A stretch of DNA of 64,000 nucleotides from an uncultured Planctomycetaceae bacterium (GCA_903871805.1 CAIQIE010000354.1:1-64000); one strand, 5' to 3'; counted from the first letter of the stretch, positions 19,865 to 31,665 are shown. Notes: generated from the letters alone by a model not told the origin. Program-made: numbers and translations.

Positions 19865-22480
19865 ATGTTACCACTCGAACCTCAGAAACCTCTCTCTTCC
19901 GCAGCAAAAATGCGGGCTACTCAAAAGGTTTCCAGTTGGTTCGCTGAACGGCAATGGAAGGTGTTCCCGTTTCAGAAACAGGCATGGCAGGCCTATCTGG
20001 ATGGGCACAGCGGACTGATTCACGCAACCACAGGCACCGGAAAAACTCTGGCGGCATGGCTGGGGCCCGTGATCGAAGCTGTGGCCGAATCAGAGAAAAC
20101 TGCCAGCGCGATTGGGGACGGGCCGACACGAGTTCTATGGATTACTCCACTGCGAGCACTGGCTGTCGATACCCTCCACTCACTTCGCCAGCCTCTGCTG
20201 GACCTGCAGATCGCCTGGTCGGTCGAATCAAGAACAGGTGACACGTCAGCCGCAGAACGACAGCGTCAGCGAAAACGATTGCCCACGGTTCTGGTCACCA
20301 CACCAGAAAGCCTGTCTCTGATGCTGACGCGGCCAGATGCTGCAGAACAATTTCGAGATCTGCGGGCTGTGATCTGCGACGAATGGCACGAGCTTCTATC
20401 AACCAAACGGGGCGTTCAGGTAGAACTGGCTCTGGCTCGCCTCCGCCGGTGGAACCCCGATCTTCGCACCTGGGGCCTGTCTGCGACTTTGGGCAATCTG
20501 AATGAAGCCCTGCAAGTTCTCACAGGACCACAGCTCGCAAACCCCACCGTGATCAGCCCACGAGATCAACATGCTCCAAATACACCTCCATCAACCCCAG
20601 CGCCGTCCCGAATCAGAGAGCCAGGTGGTGTGACCCCCGGGGCCATTGGTTCGACGGCGTTGATTGTGCAGGCTGCGGCTAAGAAAAAGGTGGTGGTGGA
20701 TGCGCTGATTCCCGCAAGGATTGACCGATTTCCGTGGGCCGGTCATATGGGGCTTAGCCAGCTGAGTGAAGTACTGGCCTGCGTGGATTCCGCTCGCTCG
20801 ACATTGATTTTCACCAACACTCGATCCCAGACAGAAGTCTGGTATCACGCGATTCTGAAGGCCAGAAATGACTGGGCCGGTGTGATTGCACTACACCATG
20901 GTTCCCTCGAGCCGCAGACTCGAAGTTGGGTTGAAGACGGGCTTCGCGAAGGCCGGCTGCGATGCGTCGTGTGCACCAGTAGTCTGGATCTGGGTGTCGA
21001 TTTCAGTCCTGTGGATCGCGTGCTTCAGGTTGGATCGCCTCGAGGTGTTGCGCGACTGCTTCAGCGTGCCGGACGCAGTGGCCATCAGCCAGGTGCAATC
21101 AGTCGAGTGACCTGTGTCCCCACACACGCGTTGGAATTGATTGAAGCGGCGGCGGCTCGAGATGCCATTGACGCTGGGCATCTGGAAGGGCGTCTGCCCC
21201 ACAAAGCGCCGATTGATGTACTTTGCCAGCATCTGGTGACCATTGGTACGGGCGAGGGATTTGAATCAGAAAGTCTGTTTGACGAAGTACGCTGCACCTA
21301 CAGCTATGCAGGACTGCAGCGCTCTGCATGGGATTGGGCGCTGAATTTTGCAGCCCGGGGGGGCGAGTCGCTGAAGGCGTATCCGGACTTTCACCGACTG
21401 CATGAACAGCAGGGGCGATTTGTTGTCAGCTCACCGAAGGTGGCAAGGCAGCACCGGATGTCGATCGGAACCATTACGAGTGATGCTTCACTGGTTGTAC
21501 AATATCTCAACGGTCCGGCTCTGGGAACGATCGAGGAGTCGTTTCTGGCAAAGCTGAATCCGGGGGACTGTTTTCTGTTTTCCGGGCGGGCTGTGGAGTT
21601 GGTTCATGTCCATGACATGAAGGTTTGGGTCCGCAAGGCTCCGACTTCTGCAAAAGCTGCCATTCCTCGCTGGATGGGTGGTCGCATGCCTCTTTCCAGT
21701 GAGCTGGCGATAGCAGTTCGCCTTCGGCTCCAGGAGGCTCATCACGGTGAATTTCGTGGGGCGGAATTGCAGGCCGTACGACCTCTGCTGAACCTTCAGG
21801 CAGAGTGGTCAGCGATTCCGCTTCCGGATGAGTTGCTCATTGAGCAGATCAGGACTCGCGAAGGGTTTCACCTGCTGATATACCCGTTCGCCGGCCGACT
21901 GGTGCACGAAGGACTTGCGGCATTGTTTGCATGGCGGTTTGCACAAAGGCAGGCTATGACATTCACCATGTCTGCAAATGACTATGGTTTTGAACTGCTG
22001 TCAGCGACCGAAGCCCCTCTGGATCAGGCCCTGTCGCATGGTCTGCTGGATGAAGAGACGCTTGTGGCGGATTTGGAAAAGTGTCTGAATGCTGCAGAGA
22101 TGGGCAAGCGGCAGTTCCGCGAAATTGCCCGAGTTGCAGGCCTGGTTTTTCAGGGATTTCCGGGGCAACAGCGGACAGCGAAGCAACTGCAGGCCAGTAG
22201 TGGTCTGCTCTATGATGTGTTCTCCAACTATGATCCGGAGAACCTTTTGCTGCGTCAATCTCGAACAGAGGTGCTGGAACGCCAACTGGAGCACTCACGG
22301 CTGGTCACAACTCTCAGGTGTCTGCAGAATGCAAAGATCGTGCGACGGAGTCCGCAGCGGCTGACCCCCCTCGCATTTCCGTTAATTGTGGCGCGGCTGC
22401 GTGAACGACTGAGCAGCGAGAAACTCTCAGATCGAATCGCGCGGATGACGCTGCAGTTGGAGAAGGCTGCGGGCCCCTGA
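19865..22480 (+). CDS. Lhr-like DEAD/DEAH-box helicase (ligase-associated DNA damage response helicase type)
   Basis: 871 aa; Walker A ATTGTGKTLAAWLGP, DEWHELL box, SATLGNL, QRAGRSGHQPGA and a C-terminal Lhr-type extension. Confidence 0.9.
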   Translation: MLPLEPQKPLSSAAKMRATQKVSSWFAERQWKVFPFQKQAWQAYLDGHSGLIHATTGTGKTLAAWLGPVIEAVAESEKTASAIGDGPTRVLWITPLRALAVDTLHSLRQPLLDLQIAWSVESRTGDTSAAERQRQRKRLPTVLVTTPESLSLMLTRPDAAEQFRDLRAVICDEWHELLSTKRGVQVELALARLRRWNPDLRTWGLSATLGNLNEALQVLTGPQLANPTVISPRDQHAPNTPPSTPAPSRIREPGGVTPGAIGSTALIVQAAAKKKVVVDALIPARIDRFPWAGHMGLSQLSEVLACVDSARSTLIFTNTRSQTEVWYHAILKARNDWAGVIALHHGSLEPQTRSWVEDGLREGRLRCVVCTSSLDLGVDFSPVDRVLQVGSPRGVARLLQRAGRSGHQPGAISRVTCVPTHALELIEAAAARDAIDAGHLEGRLPHKAPIDVLCQHLVTIGTGEGFESESLFDEVRCTYSYAGLQRSAWDWALNFAARGGESLKAYPDFHRLHEQQGRFVVSSPKVARQHRMSIGTITSDASLVVQYLNGPALGTIEESFLAKLNPGDCFLFSGRAVELVHVHDMKVWVRKAPTSAKAAIPRWMGGRMPLSSELAIAVRLRLQEAHHGEFRGAELQAVRPLLNLQAEWSAIPLPDELLIEQIRTREGFHLLIYPFAGRLVHEGLAALFAWRFAQRQAMTFTMSANDYGFELLSATEAPLDQALSHGLLDEETLVADLEKCLNAAEMGKRQFREIARVAGLVFQGFPGQQRTAKQLQASSGLLYDVFSNYDPENLLLRQSRTEVLERQLEHSRLVTTLRCLQNAKIVRRSPQRLTPLAFPLIVARLRERLSSEKLSDRIARMTLQLEKAAGP

Positions 22481-22576
22481 TTCGCTTCGGTTGGCAGCAG
22501 TCTCCGTCCCTGGTCCTGTTCTGAAAAATGGAACCACACGGTAATCTTCCCGACAAACGCGGACTGGCTGTGGCAG

Positions 22577-22617
22577 AAAAAATAAGGGCGAATTCCCGCG
22601 AGAGGAATTCGCCCTTA
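22577..22617 (-). terminator. Intrinsic terminator for the Hsp70 gene, between convergent genes
   Basis: Perfect 14-bp stem TAAGGGCGAATTCC (22583-22596) / GGAATTCGCCCTTA (22604-22617) with 7-nt loop. On the minus strand it is followed by TTTTTT. Confidence 0.85.
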
Positions 22618-22733
22618 GAAGTCAAATTCTGACGATTTGAATTTTGATCACACTGCCACCGCGTGATCTTTTCTGGTCTGTTTGCCCCGCCGCAGCAGCC
22701 GTCGATCTGTTGCCACGGTGCCAGCCGTCCGAA

Positions 22734-24311
22734 TTATTCTACTTCGTACTGAGTTTGCAGCGTGGACAAAGCGTCCGTGATCTGCAGTTCATTCATACCA
22801 CCTGAACGGACAATTTCGGTGCTGGCCTTGTTGTTTCCGGTCAATTCCTTCGCCTCAGCACCGATACGACCAGCTGAGTCGTAAGCGTAGGTGATTTCGA
22901 TGGGCGAGCCCTTTGGCAAATTGGACGGCAAATTGAAAACTCGGAAGTCCCCAATCAACTCACAGGCTGCCGGATCGATTGCATCGCCTTCCAGAATTTC
23001 CACGTGAATACGTTGCTGTCCATCCGTGTTGGTTCCGAAACGCTGTCTCACACTGTGAGGAACCGGAGTGTTTCGAGGGATCATGATGTGATTAATTTTT
23101 CGACTGCGATCTTTTGGATCGGAGATCTTAATCCCCAGCGAATGTGAATTGACGTCGGTCGTTTTGACCGCCTTGAGACGTCGTTCAAGGGCATCCAGAA
23201 TACCACCAGAGTTGACTCCATTGCGAGCCTGAAGGATTGCAGCATGAATAGCAGCCCCTTCAGCAACAGCACGTTCCGGTGCCAGAGCGCGGGATGGTTC
23301 TTTGCGGCAGACTTCTCGCAGCATCTGCTCGACCACGGGCATGTAGGTGGAGCCTCCGACGAGCACGATTTCATCGAGAGCCCCCGGGGCAACCCCAGCC
23401 TGCTGCAGTACCAGTTCGGTGGTATCTTTGGTGCGCTGCATCAGGTCAGCCGTCATACGCTCGTAATCGGTTCGCGAAACGGAAACGGAAAGTGTGTTGC
23501 CCTTATAGTAGACGGTAATGGGCACCTGGGTTTTCGTACTGAGATCGCGTTTGGCGTCTTCAGCTTCCTGCTGGAATGTCAGCATGACTTCTGCATCCTG
23601 ACTGGGGTCCACACCAAACTTACGTTTGAATTGTTCGACCAGATGGTCTGACAGGCGCTTACTCCAGTCAAGACCACCAAGCATCACGTCCCCGTCCGTT
23701 GCCAGCACGCGGAAGTTCGTGGGGGTGTAGCGCACAACAGTCACGTCGAATGTACCACCCCCAAGGTCGTAGACCATGATGGTTTTTTCATCTGACTTGA
23801 TGTCCGTCCTTCCGAATTCACCACGGTTCCATGCGTAGGCCAGTGTCGCCGCCGTTGGTTCGTTGATAATGTCGATGACGTTCAGCCCTGCAATCTTGCC
23901 GGCGTCCTGCGTTGCCTTTCGACGGACGTCGTTGAAGTAGTAGGGCACCGTAATTACCGCATTGGCAATAGGGCCAATCACCTTTTCAGCGTCCTGCTTC
24001 ATCTTTTTCAGGATCAGGGCTGAGATGAATTCTGCGCTGAGCTTTTTGTTTTGATAGACAACATAGAAGTCTTTGTTGCCCATCTCTCGCTTGACGGCCT
24101 CGACGATGGATTTGGGGTCTGCAACGGAGATTCGTTCAAATGACGGACCGACAACAACACGCTCTTCGTCCAGTAAAACCACCGACGGTGTGATTGGGCG
24201 ACCGTCTGCGTTGGGAATCACGGTGGGGTTGCCATCCTTATCCAGCATCGCTATTGCGCTGAACGTGGTGCCAAGGTCAATGCCAACGGTATTTCCCTCA
24301 AGAAACTTCAT
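22734..24311 (-). CDS. Hsp70 family protein (DnaK-like, short C-terminus)
   Basis: [60 protein letters not shown]; about 525 aa from ATG at 24311 within ORF 22734..24527. Confidence 0.9.
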   Translation of the reverse strand: MKFLEGNTVGIDLGTTFSAIAMLDKDGNPTVIPNADGRPITPSVVLLDEERVVVGPSFERISVADPKSIVEAVKREMGNKDFYVVYQNKKLSAEFISALILKKMKQDAEKVIGPIANAVITVPYYFNDVRRKATQDAGKIAGLNVIDIINEPTAATLAYAWNRGEFGRTDIKSDEKTIMVYDLGGGTFDVTVVRYTPTNFRVLATDGDVMLGGLDWSKRLSDHLVEQFKRKFGVDPSQDAEVMLTFQQEAEDAKRDLSTKTQVPITVYYKGNTLSVSVSRTDYERMTADLMQRTKDTTELVLQQAGVAPGALDEIVLVGGSTYMPVVEQMLREVCRKEPSRALAPERAVAEGAAIHAAILQARNGVNSGGILDALERRLKAVKTTDVNSHSLGIKISDPKDRSRKINHIMIPRNTPVPHSVRQRFGTNTDGQQRIHVEILEGDAIDPAACELIGDFRVFNLPSNLPKGSPIEITYAYDSAGRIGAEAKELTGNNKASTEIVRSGGMNELQITDALSTLQTQYEVE

Positions 24312-24883
24312 TGCGTCCTCAAATTTCTGAAAAACCAGCGACTTTCGGAAAGCTCGTCCGTGCTCTGCCATCGCAGACCGTGGTTTATCCTGCCTGCAGG
24401 CTGCCCCTGACCCTGGTAAGGGAGTTTCAGGATTCAATTTCTGTATTCTGACACCCAAATCGGTCGGATTCAAGCGGCAGCAACACCGATTTGAGCCGCA
24501 GCCACTCATCAGTTGCCCTTGAGACAAAGATTGTACCAGCTGTTCCTTGTTCCCATGGCAGTGGGTTTTGTGTCAGGCTGAGTCCTCGCGGATCAAACCA
24601 GATCAGATTGGCGATGCCCCTGACGGGAGATGGGACGGTCCTTTTTTTGAGATTTTCTGCGTAATTTTGCTACTGCCATGGTTACCCCGCAGCCTGAATA
24701 AACAGGAATTCTTACCGCGTGATCCGGACGCAGTTCCCACCGGGGAAACTGTGACTGTCTGCCAAACACCTGCGAAAGGCGTGTTCCAGAGGCAGCACTG
24801 ATCCGTCGTCACATTTGAAACAAAACCCTGAGGCGCTATCAAACAAAGAAGGTTCTCCTTAGGAACAGTTGCTCCATCCGGTT

Positions 24884-26014
24884 TCATTGTCGCAGTCGCG
24901 CCGACTTCCAGCGGAGCCAGTGGTCAGCCAGTACAATCGCGACCATCGCTTCTGCCATGGGAACGAATCTGGGCAGCAGACAGGGGTCATGGCGTCCTTT
25001 GGTGCGAATGGTGGTTGGCTGGCCATCCCGTGTCACTGTGGGTTGCTCTTTAGCAAGGCTGCTGGTTGGCTTGATGGCCGCCCGCAGAATGATGGGCATT
25101 CCCGAACTGATCCCTCCGAGCATTCCACCATGCCGATTGGAGGTGGTGATAATTTCTGGTGACTGTCCGGGGAACTTCGGTGTGGCGATGGTAAACAAAT
25201 CGTTGTTCTCGCTGCCTCGAAGTTCAGCGCAGGCAAAGCCGATTCCGTACTCAACACCCAAAACTGCCGGAAGACTGAACAACGCTTTGGCGAGGTCCGC
25301 CTTGAGTTTGTCGAAGACGGGCTCTCCAAGTCCCGCCGGAACTCCTATTGCGACAATCTCAGAAACACCGCCAATTGAGTCGGTATCGCGTCGAACGGCA
25401 TCGATTAGCTCAATCATTCGCGGGACAACAGCGTGATCGGGACATCGCACAAGATTGGGGCTGCCATCCGCCAGGTGTTCCACCTGGCTAAGGGTGACAT
25501 TCTCCGGAGAGGGAATCTCTGCTTTGATGGCCCCAACCTGCCTGACGTAGCCCAGCACTTGTCCGCCGAATTCATGGGCGATCAGTTTTTTGGCAATCGC
25601 CCCCGCAGCAACCCGTGCGGTGGTTTCACGTGCGCTGCTGCGTCCACCACCTCGATAGTCTCGAAAGCCATAGCGAGCGTCAAAGGTGAAGTCTGCGTGT
25701 CCAGGACGGTATTTTTCCCGAATGTCTGAGTAGTCGCCGCTCCGCTGGTCCGTGTTTCGTACAAGAATGGCAATGCTGGTTCCGGTGGTGCGTCCATCAA
25801 ATACGCCGGAAAGAATTTCCGGCTCATCGTCTTCCTGTCGCTGTGTCGTGAGCAGGCTCTGGCCGGGCCGCCGACGTTTCAGGTCTGGACGCAGATCGTC
25901 TTCCGACAGCGGCAGCCCGGCTGGAACACCATCGACGATGACTACGTTTCCCGGGCCGTGACTTTCTCCCGCAGTGGTGATTCGGAAGAGTTTTCCAAAG
26001 GAATTTCCGGCCAT
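24884..26014 (-). CDS. aroC: Chorismate synthase
   Basis: 376 aa; [93 protein letters not shown]. Confidence 0.97.
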   Translation of the reverse strand: MAGNSFGKLFRITTAGESHGPGNVVIVDGVPAGLPLSEDDLRPDLKRRRPGQSLLTTQRQEDDEPEILSGVFDGRTTGTSIAILVRNTDQRSGDYSDIREKYRPGHADFTFDARYGFRDYRGGGRSSARETTARVAAGAIAKKLIAHEFGGQVLGYVRQVGAIKAEIPSPENVTLSQVEHLADGSPNLVRCPDHAVVPRMIELIDAVRRDTDSIGGVSEIVAIGVPAGLGEPVFDKLKADLAKALFSLPAVLGVEYGIGFACAELRGSENNDLFTIATPKFPGQSPEIITTSNRHGGMLGGISSGMPIILRAAIKPTSSLAKEQPTVTRDGQPTTIRTKGRHDPCLLPRFVPMAEAMVAIVLADHWLRWKSARLRQ

Positions 26015-26235
26015 GCTGATGTGACTCCCCCACTGTCTGGAATGAACGGCGATTAGCCCCCGCAGTTAGCGAGGCTGCTGATGATGGCTTTGGAAAATGC
26101 GAATCGAGGAACCTGGGTTGGACGCTGCTGCCAGGAGTCAGTTCGCCGGATCAGGCAACGCTGTTGGGTGATCACGGATAAGGTCCACTGCCGGGCAGTT
26201 CGGTGCCCAACTCTGGTTCTTGTCGCGGATCTTCG

Positions 26236-26952
26236 TCAGGCTGTGATCAGGGCCTTCATATCCCGCACTGCGCGTTCAAACCCCACCAGAACGGCCTGCG
26301 AAACGATCGAGTGTCCGATGTTGAGTTCATGAACTCCATTGATCTGGGCGACTCGCGTGACATTTTGATAAGTCAGACCATGTCCCATATTCAGAATCAG
26401 TCCCTGTGACAGGGCGAACAGGCCGGCTTCGCGCAGTCTGTCAAATTCGCGATCGATGTTCTGCTGTCCGCGGGCTTCTGCGTAGGCGCCTGTATGCAAT
26501 TCGACGGCTTCGACTCCCAGCTCTCTGGATTTTTGAACCTGAGCGACATCGGGATCGATGAAAAGGCTGACAACAATTCCGGCTCCCTGAAGTTGATCGA
26601 CACACTGACTGACGCGTTGCATATGAGTAATGACATCCAGTCCGCCTTCCGTGGTGACTTCTTCACGACGCTCAGGGACAAGTGTCGCCTGATCGGGAAG
26701 GGTCCGCAGGGCAAACTGGGTGATCTCGTCCGAAACTGCCATTTCAAGATTTAATCGGACCCGCACGGTATCGCGCAGAATTCGAACATCCCGATCCTGA
26801 ATATGACGACGATCTTCGCGGAGATGGACCGTGATGGAGTCCGCGCCTCCCAGTTCCGCGAGTACCGCAGCGTGGACCGGATCGGGTTCCTGAGCGCGAC
26901 GAGCCTGCCGAATTGTGGCGACATGATCGATGTTGACTCCCAGTAATGGCAT
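26236..26952 (-). CDS. pdxJ: Pyridoxine 5'-phosphate synthase
   Basis: [56 protein letters not shown]; start at internal ATG 26952. Confidence 0.97.
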   Translation of the reverse strand: MPLLGVNIDHVATIRQARRAQEPDPVHAAVLAELGGADSITVHLREDRRHIQDRDVRILRDTVRVRLNLEMAVSDEITQFALRTLPDQATLVPERREEVTTEGGLDVITHMQRVSQCVDQLQGAGIVVSLFIDPDVAQVQKSRELGVEAVELHTGAYAEARGQQNIDREFDRLREAGLFALSQGLILNMGHGLTYQNVTRVAQINGVHELNIGHSIVSQAVLVGFERAVRDMKALITA

Positions 26953-27965
26953 TTTCGAGCACTCCTGCAAATTCGGCAATTCGACAGACTGAGCCGTGGG
27001 TCAGTGCGTTCCTGAGAAACTGGCCATCCTTCCGGATAGGGAATCTGCGACTCACTGACAGCAAAGCACGTTTCTATTGTCGTCAATCAGGCGGGGAGAT
27101 GCAAAGTTTGAAACTGGAGACTTTGTGTGTTCGCGGGAATCTCAGGAATGGAGAACCTCGGAGGCTGATCGCAACCAATACAGACGCGGCAGTCATCACG
27201 CAATCCCAAAATGAAGAAATGGAAATTCCATAAATAGGAATTTCCTTGACAATGTGGCAAATGATCTGCTTTTTTTGGTACTTCTGCCCACCCGTTTGCA
27301 CGGGGCTGCGCCATTTCATTGGATGTGAGCCGGAAGCTGGTATGGTTCATGCTTTGACGGAATTTGGTTGGCCGGATGACTGCCGTTCTGGCACCGACAT
27401 TTTGGGAAAAATCGGCATTTCGGCAATTGTAGTCAGCAAACCGTAGGTGTGTCTTTTGAATGGGCGTGTTTTTGATTGGGCCTGATACGGTTTGTCTGCG
27501 AGTGAATTGGCAAAGCCGAAGATTTATGAAATGATTCGGGCTAACCGGTAGTCAGCAGGTCTGCCGGTTGAAGTACGGAGTCACCAGAAATTCAGTAAGA
27601 TCGACACAGGAAAACTCATCGCAAAAATTGCGAGGGCATTTTCCTGGGATCTGTCAAATCGAAAGAATTCAGAAATCCTGCCGGAAATTGTTCGAAGCAG
27701 GCAACAGGAAATGCGTTGGCGTCTTTAGGCGATGTTCGGCGGTTCCTGTGAGTCGGTGAAGTGATTTCCGGTCGACAACTGGGACATGGAAATCTGCGTT
27801 TTGGTGGGATTAAGAAATTAAGCCCGTGGGTGAACATCGTTAAGGACAGTCGGCCTCACCGGAGGTTTGAATGTGTCTGCAGCGTGTTTGTTCTGCGAAA
27901 AGATCGGGACAGTCCCGGGACTGTCCTTGTGGAAATTTCGAAGTGAAAGACAGAGACCAGACCAT

Positions 27966-28712
27966 ATGAACTCCTCGAAAACCCCCACACCGGAAATCAT
28001 GATTGAGGCTCGCGGGTTGAGCAAGTTTTATGGGGACTTTGCAGCGACACGCGACGTGACGTTCAAGGTACCTCGTGGTCAGGTATGCGCATTCCTTGGG
28101 CCCAACGGGGCCGGGAAAAGCACGACCATGAAACTGTTGACGGGTTTTTTGGCGCCCAGTCGTGGTGAGGCGTTTATTGCTGGTTACAACGTAGCTGTGG
28201 ATCGCATGTCTGCGAGCCAGCATCTGGGTTATTTACCAGAAAACGGGCCGCTGTATGTCGAGATGACTCCGGAAAGTCTGCTGGACTACATGGGGCGTGT
28301 TCGCGGATTGTCGGGCAGTGCACTAGCGCAGCGGATGGCGTGGGTCTCTGATAAGTGTTCGCTGGCTGAGGTTTGGCGGAAGCCGATATCCAAATTGTCG
28401 CGTGGTTTTCGTCAGCGAGTGGGCATGGCGCATGCGTTGTTGCACGACCCGGATGTCTTGATTCTGGACGAACCCACCAGCGGCCTTGACCCAAATCAGG
28501 TACAGGGTGTGCGTGATCTGATTCTGGAACTGTCGAAGACAAAGACAATTCTGCTGTCGACCCACATTCTTCAGGAAGTTAGGGCAGTTTGCAGTCGCGT
28601 CGTACTGATCAACAATGGTCAGGTTGTTTTTGACGGTCTGACAGCAGATCTGGGGCAGAATGAAGTTGAGATGGAAACGCATTTCCGCAAAAAGACGCTG
28701 AGTGGTGTTTGA
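27966..28712 (+). CDS. ABC transporter ATP-binding protein (Gld/ABC-2 type)
   Basis: Walker A LGPNGAGKSTTMK, signature LSRGFRQRVGMAHAL, Walker B VLILDEPTSGLDPNQ. Confidence 0.93.
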   Translation: MNSSKTPTPEIMIEARGLSKFYGDFAATRDVTFKVPRGQVCAFLGPNGAGKSTTMKLLTGFLAPSRGEAFIAGYNVAVDRMSASQHLGYLPENGPLYVEMTPESLLDYMGRVRGLSGSALAQRMAWVSDKCSLAEVWRKPISKLSRGFRQRVGMAHALLHDPDVLILDEPTSGLDPNQVQGVRDLILELSKTKTILLSTHILQEVRAVCSRVVLINNGQVVFDGLTADLGQNEVEMETHFRKKTLSGV

Positions 28713-28869
28713 TCGCGGTGTTTCTGTCCGAACGTTCGAAGTGTTCGGAGACCGTCGTTTCGCTGGCTTGGCACCCGTTTCGGGCGTGCGGCGATTGAGT
28801 ACTGAATTGGGATCAGAGTTTAATTGAATGCACCCTCAGGGGTGTTATGAAAACTGCCAGGGAAAGTTT

Positions 28870-31665
28870 ATGATTCGCAGGCATGTAATAGAGGCTGTCG
28901 CCAGAAGAAACTTTCGCAGTTATTTTTCCGGGATACTTGGATACCTCTTTATCCTTGTATTCTGTGTAGCATCTGCTGCGATGACATTTTCGACGGCGTT
29001 TTTCGCCGCGAACCAGGCTAATCTCGATCAGTTGACGCAGGGGTTGCCCTGGTTGCTGTTGTTCGTGATCCCGGCCATTACGATGGCCGCGTGGGCGGAC
29101 GAGAAAAAGTTGGGAACCGATGAGCTGCTGTTCACAATGCCAGCGACGGAAGTGGAAGTGCTCGCCGGCAAGTACCTTGCGGTACTTGGAGTGTACACGG
29201 TTGCTCTCGGGTTTTCTCTTGTGAATCTGCTGGTATTGTTCTGGCTGGGTGCACCGGACATCGGGGCAGTGTGCGCGTCCTATACCGGCTACTGGCTGGC
29301 GGGCGCATCATTGCTGACAGCGGGAATGTTAGCTTCGGCACTGACCAACAGTGCCACAGTGGGGTTCGTGCTGGGTGTGGTTTTCTGTTGTATTCCGGTA
29401 CTACTGTATTACGTCGCGGATGTTGTGGAGTGGTTGGCGGGGTTGATGGGGTCAGCCAAAGAAATGTATGAACTCCGCGATGCGTTATCAGCGCTAAGCC
29501 TTCAGCAGCAGTTGCTGGATTTTAGTGTCGGCGTGCTGCCACTGACTGGAATCATCTGGTTCATTTCGTTCTCAGCCGTGATGCTGTATTTGAATCTGGT
29601 GGTGATTTCAAAGCGTCGTTGGGCTGAGGGCCGTGAAACGTCGATGGGGTTGCAGTTTGCCATTCGAACGCTGTCAGTCGTGGTGACCTGTGCGGCATTG
29701 CTGTTTGTTCTGGCGAGGTTTCCGCTTCGGGCAGACATGTCTGCCGAGAACCTGTTCACTCTTTCTGGTGCTACGCGATCGACACTGTCAGGAATTCGCG
29801 GCCAGCAGCGGATTACAATTCAGGCTTTTGTCAGCCCCGAGGTTCCTGGCGACTACGTAGAGACGCGGCGGCAACTGGTGGGCCTGTTGCGGGAATTCCG
29901 TAGATCCAGCGGTGGTGCGATTGAGCTGCGTGAGATTTCAGTCGAGCCCTTCAGTGAAGAGGCGGAGCAGGCACGAGCACTGGGAATAGAGCCTGTTCGT
30001 CTACAGTACGATCGGGATGGCAAGCGGGAAGAAGCAGAAGTGTTTCTTGGTGCGTTTATTCAGAGCGCGTCAGACGAACTGGTCATACCGTTCTTTGGAA
30101 AAGGCCTGCCTATCGAGTATGAACTCACGAGATCACTGCGGACAGTTTCACAGGACAAACGGTTAAAGGTTGGAGTGTTGTTGACGGACGCGCAGGTGAT
30201 GTCGGAAGGGGCTGGCGGCGGCAAGTGGGAAATCATCCGTGAACTGCAGAAGCAGTACCAGGTGGTGGCAGTAAACGCTTCGCAGAAGATCCTGAAGTCG
30301 ACCGAACAGCCGGAAGCCGATAAAGTGGAAGACAAGGACGCAAAGGAAGGCGCAGAGAAAGCGGCATCAGAAGAAGATAAGAAGGCCGCACCGGCTACGG
30401 ACGGGTTTGATGTTCTTTTGGCGATTATGCCATCGGCACTCACACAGCCGCAGATGGACAACTTGTTGGAGTGGGTGAGAGCCGGCAAGCCGACGTTGAT
30501 CTTTGATGACCCATGCCCTTACGTATTTCAGAATCAGGCGGGTCTCGCCATGGCACCTCGGATGCCCAAACCGGGCGGGGGCGGCGGGATGTTTGGAGGT
30601 GGGGCACCTCCCGAAGCGAAAGCAGACAATGGGGAATTGACCGCATTGATGACGGCCTTGAATGTCAAGTGGGACAATGGCCGCATCACCTATGACAGAA
30701 ATAATCCTCACAGTCAGTTCGGAACGCTTCCACCGGAGTACGTGTTTGTCTCTCGCACGGGCAACAAGTCCACCCCGTTTTCCAGCGACAGCGCCATAAG
30801 CTCTTCGCTGCAGGACCTTGTGCTGTTGTACCCGGGGACCATTGAAGATCGAGCGGGGCGGAAGGAGCAGGAGTTCATTCCGCTGCTGCGAACCAGTAAT
30901 GAGTCCGGGCTTCTGGAATGGGACGACTACACAAATCAGTCTTTCAGCCCGTTCACGATGTCTCCTTCCCGTGAAATCAATCAGAATCCTAAGCGTCGCG
31001 ATGACAATGAATCTCACGTCATTGCGGCTTTGATTAGGAACACCTCGTCAGAGAATCCTCTGAATGTGGTGTTCTGTTCGGACATTGACATGATTACGGA
31101 CTGGTTTTTCCTCGAGCGTAACCGGGGCATGCTGGACGTTCAGTTCGACAATGTGACATTTGTCCTGAATGCTGTGGACACGCTGGCTGGTGACGAGACC
31201 TTTATTCCCCTGCGATCCCGGAGGGAAAAACTGCGAACGCTGCAGTTTGTGGAAAGTCGCACCAGTGATCTCAGAAAGAATCTGACGCGTGAAGAGAAGG
31301 ACGCTCAGGACCAGATGGACAAAGTGCTCAAAGATGCAGAGAAGGAACTGCGTGATGAGATCAGGAAAATTGAAGAGGATCAGACGCTGGATGACCGGGG
31401 CCGTGAAGTCCAGTTGACTCAGAAAGAGCAGCAACTGAACAGGCAACTGGAAGTTCAGAAAGAGCAACTGGAGCGCGAAGTCAACTCCCGCGTCCGCAAG
31501 TCGGCTCTGGAAATGAAACGCGAAGTTCGTCGCGTGGAAAACACGGTGCGAATCGTGGCCTGTATCATTCCGGCAATTCTGCCGATCTGTTTTGGAATGC
31601 TGTTTTTGGGTATGAGGAACGTGGCAGAACAGCAATCAATTAGCCCCAACCGAAGGAAGAGCTGA
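28870..31665 (+). CDS. ABC-2 permease fused to Gldg-like (ABC-type uncharacterised transport) domain
   Basis: ORF 28828..31665, ATG at 28870. N-terminal six-TM ABC-2 permease, then GldG-like domain (FPLRADMSAENLFTLSGATRSTLSGIRGQQRITIQAFVSPEVPGDYVETRRQLVGLLREF), coiled-coil and C-terminal TM. Confidence 0.85.
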   Translation: MIRRHVIEAVARRNFRSYFSGILGYLFILVFCVASAAMTFSTAFFAANQANLDQLTQGLPWLLLFVIPAITMAAWADEKKLGTDELLFTMPATEVEVLAGKYLAVLGVYTVALGFSLVNLLVLFWLGAPDIGAVCASYTGYWLAGASLLTAGMLASALTNSATVGFVLGVVFCCIPVLLYYVADVVEWLAGLMGSAKEMYELRDALSALSLQQQLLDFSVGVLPLTGIIWFISFSAVMLYLNLVVISKRRWAEGRETSMGLQFAIRTLSVVVTCAALLFVLARFPLRADMSAENLFTLSGATRSTLSGIRGQQRITIQAFVSPEVPGDYVETRRQLVGLLREFRRSSGGAIELREISVEPFSEEAEQARALGIEPVRLQYDRDGKREEAEVFLGAFIQSASDELVIPFFGKGLPIEYELTRSLRTVSQDKRLKVGVLLTDAQVMSEGAGGGKWEIIRELQKQYQVVAVNASQKILKSTEQPEADKVEDKDAKEGAEKAASEEDKKAAPATDGFDVLLAIMPSALTQPQMDNLLEWVRAGKPTLIFDDPCPYVFQNQAGLAMAPRMPKPGGGGGMFGGGAPPEAKADNGELTALMTALNVKWDNGRITYDRNNPHSQFGTLPPEYVFVSRTGNKSTPFSSDSAISSSLQDLVLLYPGTIEDRAGRKEQEFIPLLRTSNESGLLEWDDYTNQSFSPFTMSPSREINQNPKRRDDNESHVIAALIRNTSSENPLNVVFCSDIDMITDWFFLERNRGMLDVQFDNVTFVLNAVDTLAGDETFIPLRSRREKLRTLQFVESRTSDLRKNLTREEKDAQDQMDKVLKDAEKELRDEIRKIEEDQTLDDRGREVQLTQKEQQLNRQLEVQKEQLEREVNSRVRKSALEMKREVRRVENTVRIVACIIPAILPICFGMLFLGMRNVAEQQSISPNRRKS

